Below are positions 5,868 to 7,776 of a stretch of 7,776 nucleotides of DNA, piece after piece (positions within the stretch are counted from its first letter, which is position 1; every line of letters starts with the position of its first letter). The DNA lies in assembly GCA_027061425.1 (NCBI GenBank), contig JALSUN010000165.1, forward strand, positions 1-7,776, written 5' to 3'. A program made the position numbers and the translations under genes. The DNA comes from Helicobacteraceae bacterium (GTDB lineage: Bacteria; Campylobacterota; Campylobacteria; Campylobacterales; Sulfurimonadaceae). The notes under the pieces are model-generated. The model saw only the letters and a list, made by a program, of their open reading frames with translations, searched no databases and was not told the origin of the DNA.

Positions 5868-5914
5868 TTTAGAGTGTCAACTATGAAGATGAGCACTTAA
5901 GTCTCCCTATGTGT

Positions 5915-7776
5915 TCACTTCTCCTCTCTCTTTTTAATAGTCTTCATAAAACTCAAGTCATAAAACTTACGCATCCACATATCTAGCGGACTGAAAAACT
6001 TGTAGATTGCAGGTACGACAAGCAGGGTCAGTAGCATGGAGGAGATAAGACCACCTACAACAGCCGTCGCCATCGGGGAATTACTCTCATAACCAGCTCC
6101 TTTCATAAAGACAAGCGGCAGCATCGCAAAGACCATCGCGAAGGTGGTCATCAGGATAGGGCGTAGACGTTTTTCACCGGCTAAGACCAGAGCCTCAGAG
6201 ACGGTCGCCCCTTTTTTGAGCTGTTGGTTGGCGAAGTCCACCAGTAAAACGGCATTTTTACCCACCATACCCATTAGGAGGATGATACCCATCATCGTAA
6301 AGAGATTGAAACTTTTACCGGCAATAATCAGGGCTAAAAGCACCCCAATGAAAGACATTGGGAGTGCGACCATAATAATAAGTGGCTGGAGCAGAGACTC
6401 ATAGAGTGCTGCCAGGATGATGTACATCATCAAAAATGCCAGTCCAAAGGCGATTCCAAACTCTTTACCCATCTTCTTCATCTCATCAGCCATACCCAAG
6501 AAACTAAACTTCAGACTATCCCCTAAATCTTTTTGTATCCCATCGACCGCAACATCGACCGCTTCTCCAAGCGGTATACCATCAAGGTTGGCCTGTATGC
6601 TGATCTGACGTTGACGGTTATAGTGGTTGATAGAGACAGGACCGGTAGACTCTACAAAGTTAACCAGACCCTCTAGTGGCACAAAGTCTCCATACGCTGT
6701 CTTTACCTCAAGGCGTTTCAAGTCATCTACTGTCTTACGGTATAGATCAGAGAAACGCATCGTGATGTCATACTGCTTACCATTCTCTTCAAACTGCGAG
6801 ATAGCACGATCACTCGAAAGTACGGTAGAGATAATGGCACTGATCTCCTGTGCAGAGACCCCAAGGTTGGTACTCTCTGCACGTAACAGGTTGATAGTCA
6901 GTTCCGGTTTCCCCGTCTCATAGTTTGAAGTGACTTCGACGATCCCCTTATGCGCCTTCATGCGATCCATGATCTTGTCTGCCGCTACCTGCAAGGCATC
7001 AAAGTCTGAACCTTGAACAACCATGACAAAAGGGGAGTTGGCACCCGCACCTTTGATAGAAGGGATGTCTGCTACCGCGATGGTCTCAAAACCTTTAAAT
7101 CCTTTGAGCTTCTTTCTCAGGTCAACAATGATCTGAGCCTGTGTCACTTCACGCAGACTGACATCTCGCAGTTTGACATAGAGTTGGGCACGGTTGGCAT
7201 CGTGGGTGGTGTTGTAGGCAACTGTCAATGCCGTGTACTCAACATAAGGGTTTTCTCGGACTACATCACTGATGGCCTCTGAACGGCGGTGCATCTCTTC
7301 AAGACTCACGCCAATAGGGGCTTTTAGTGTCACCTCTATCTCACTCTTGTCCTCTTTAGGTGCAAAGTCCATCCCGATCTGACCTGCCAGTGAAAAACTG
7401 CCGATCAAGGTTAAAAAGGCAAGTAGGATTGTCGTTTTGGCATACTTGACCGTCAACGAAACGATCTTCACATAACTTCTATCGATCCAGACAAAGATAG
7501 GTTCTGTTGCATGATAGAACTTGGACTCCCCTTTTTGTAAGACACGTGCACTCAAAGCGGGTATGAGCATGATGGCAACAAAGTAAGAGATAAAAATACC
7601 AATAGCCACGGTGAAGGCAAAGGCATTAAAAAACTGACCAACGATACCACTCATCATACTGACCGGAACAAAGACCGCCAAAAGCATGGCGGAGATGGCC
7701 ATGATGGAGAAGGCAATCTCTTTGGTTCCCTCGATGGCCGCTTCAACCTTATTGAGACCTCCTTCCATCTTTTTAT
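5915..7776 (-). CDS. RND efflux pump inner-membrane subunit, HAE1/AcrB-like (5' end outside window)
   Basis: The frame is open to the window edge (KKMEGGLNKVEAA...), so the Met at 7768 is internal. The visible 619 or so residues are the C-terminal 60% of a protein that should total about 1,030. Counting from that Met, hydrophobic segments lie at about 18-38, 45-72 and 112-130. A large periplasmic porter/docking part covers about 131-435, with GANSPFVMVVQG near 242. The last five membrane segments lie between 436 and 590. GKNAVLLVDF (503-512) holds the TM10 Lys, and the Arg of RLRPILM (536) matches the second conserved proton-relay residue. The Asp pair of TM4 would sit just beyond the window. 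The sequence belongs to the drug/hydrophobe type (HAE1), not the heavy-metal type as far as visible, but the substrate is unknown. An adaptor protein gene is expected upstream. It ends TGA at 5915-5917, 110 bases ahead of modA in the same direction, with no clear terminator between. Confidence 0.93.
   Translation of the reverse strand, partial: KKMEGGLNKVEAAIEGTKEIAFSIMAISAMLLAVFVPVSMMSGIVGQFFNAFAFTVAIGIFISYFVAIMLIPALSARVLQKGESKFYHATEPIFVWIDRSYVKIVSLTVKYAKTTILLAFLTLIGSFSLAGQIGMDFAPKEDKSEIEVTLKAPIGVSLEEMHRRSEAISDVVRENPYVEYTALTVAYNTTHDANRAQLYVKLRDVSLREVTQAQIIVDLRKKLKGFKGFETIAVADIPSIKGAGANSPFVMVVQGSDFDALQVAADKIMDRMKAHKGIVEVTSNYETGKPELTINLLRAESTNLGVSAQEISAIISTVLSSDRAISQFEENGKQYDITMRFSDLYRKTVDDLKRLEVKTAYGDFVPLEGLVNFVESTGPVSINHYNRQRQISIQANLDGIPLGEAVDVAVDGIQKDLGDSLKFSFLGMADEMKKMGKEFGIAFGLAFLMMYIILAALYESLLQPLIIMVALPMSFIGVLLALIIAGKSFNLFTMMGIILLMGMVGKNAVLLVDFANQQLKKGATVSEALVLAGEKRLRPILMTTFAMVFAMLPLVFMKGAGYESNSPMATAVVGGLISSMLLTLLVVPAIYKFFSPLDMWMRKFYDLSFMKTIKKREEK

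Noticed and set aside
5875..5880. Perfect TTGACA on the minus strand upstream of modA
   Set aside because: At 16-18 bases of spacing there is only a poor -10 (such as ATTTAA), while TTGTAT-N17-TATACT nearer the gene fits better. It could still be a second, weaker promoter.
5894..5901. ACTTAAGT palindrome after the RND stop, considered as a terminator
   Set aside because: The stem is only four base pairs with no loop, AT-rich and without a T-run, so it is not a credible intrinsic terminator.

Overview
The window looks like a piece of a chromosome from Campylobacterota (the Sulfurovum / Sulfurimonas / Campylobacter side). This is inferred mainly from the molybdate operon, whose order modA, stand-alone Mop/TOBE protein, modB, modC is the order I know from Campylobacter jejuni. 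The tight gene packing, the 4- and 8-base gene overlaps and the moderate, uneven GC content fit as well. No sequence search was possible, so the genus is not fixed.

Layout. Bases 1-134 hold the 3' end of an unrecognised plus-strand gene, which converges on a minus-strand pair. That pair, read from 2430 down to 268, is a five-motif calcineurin-like metallophosphoesterase followed with zero spacing (TAAATG) by a secreted protein that joins a DKNYY-like segment to nine leucine-rich repeats of about 22 residues. The repeat gene is clearly richer in AT than its neighbours. A 200-base divergent region (2431-2630) carries promoters and small repeats. It leads to a plus-strand gene for a membrane-anchored SprT-like HExxH zinc metalloprotease (2631-3125).

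From 5804 down to 3136 (minus strand) lies the complete molybdate/tungstate ABC importer operon: modA (periplasmic binding protein), a di-Mop protein, modB (permease) and modC (ATPase with one TOBE domain). All four genes overlap by 4, 8 and 4 bases, so they are probably translated as a coupled unit. The 110-base region ahead of modA contains a good promoter (TTGTAT-N17-TATACT). A 28-base imperfect palindrome with AGCGTT/AACGCT arms covers it from -35 to the edge of -10 and resembles a ModE operator. Upstream of that, in the same direction, is the C-terminal 60% of an HAE1-type RND efflux pump whose 5' end lies beyond the window.

The points most worth a second look are the ModE-like operator/promoter, the apparently periplasmic SprT-like protease, and the AT-rich DKNYY-LRR secreted protein coupled to a phosphoesterase. 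I see no mobile element, CRISPR array, tRNA or rRNA.
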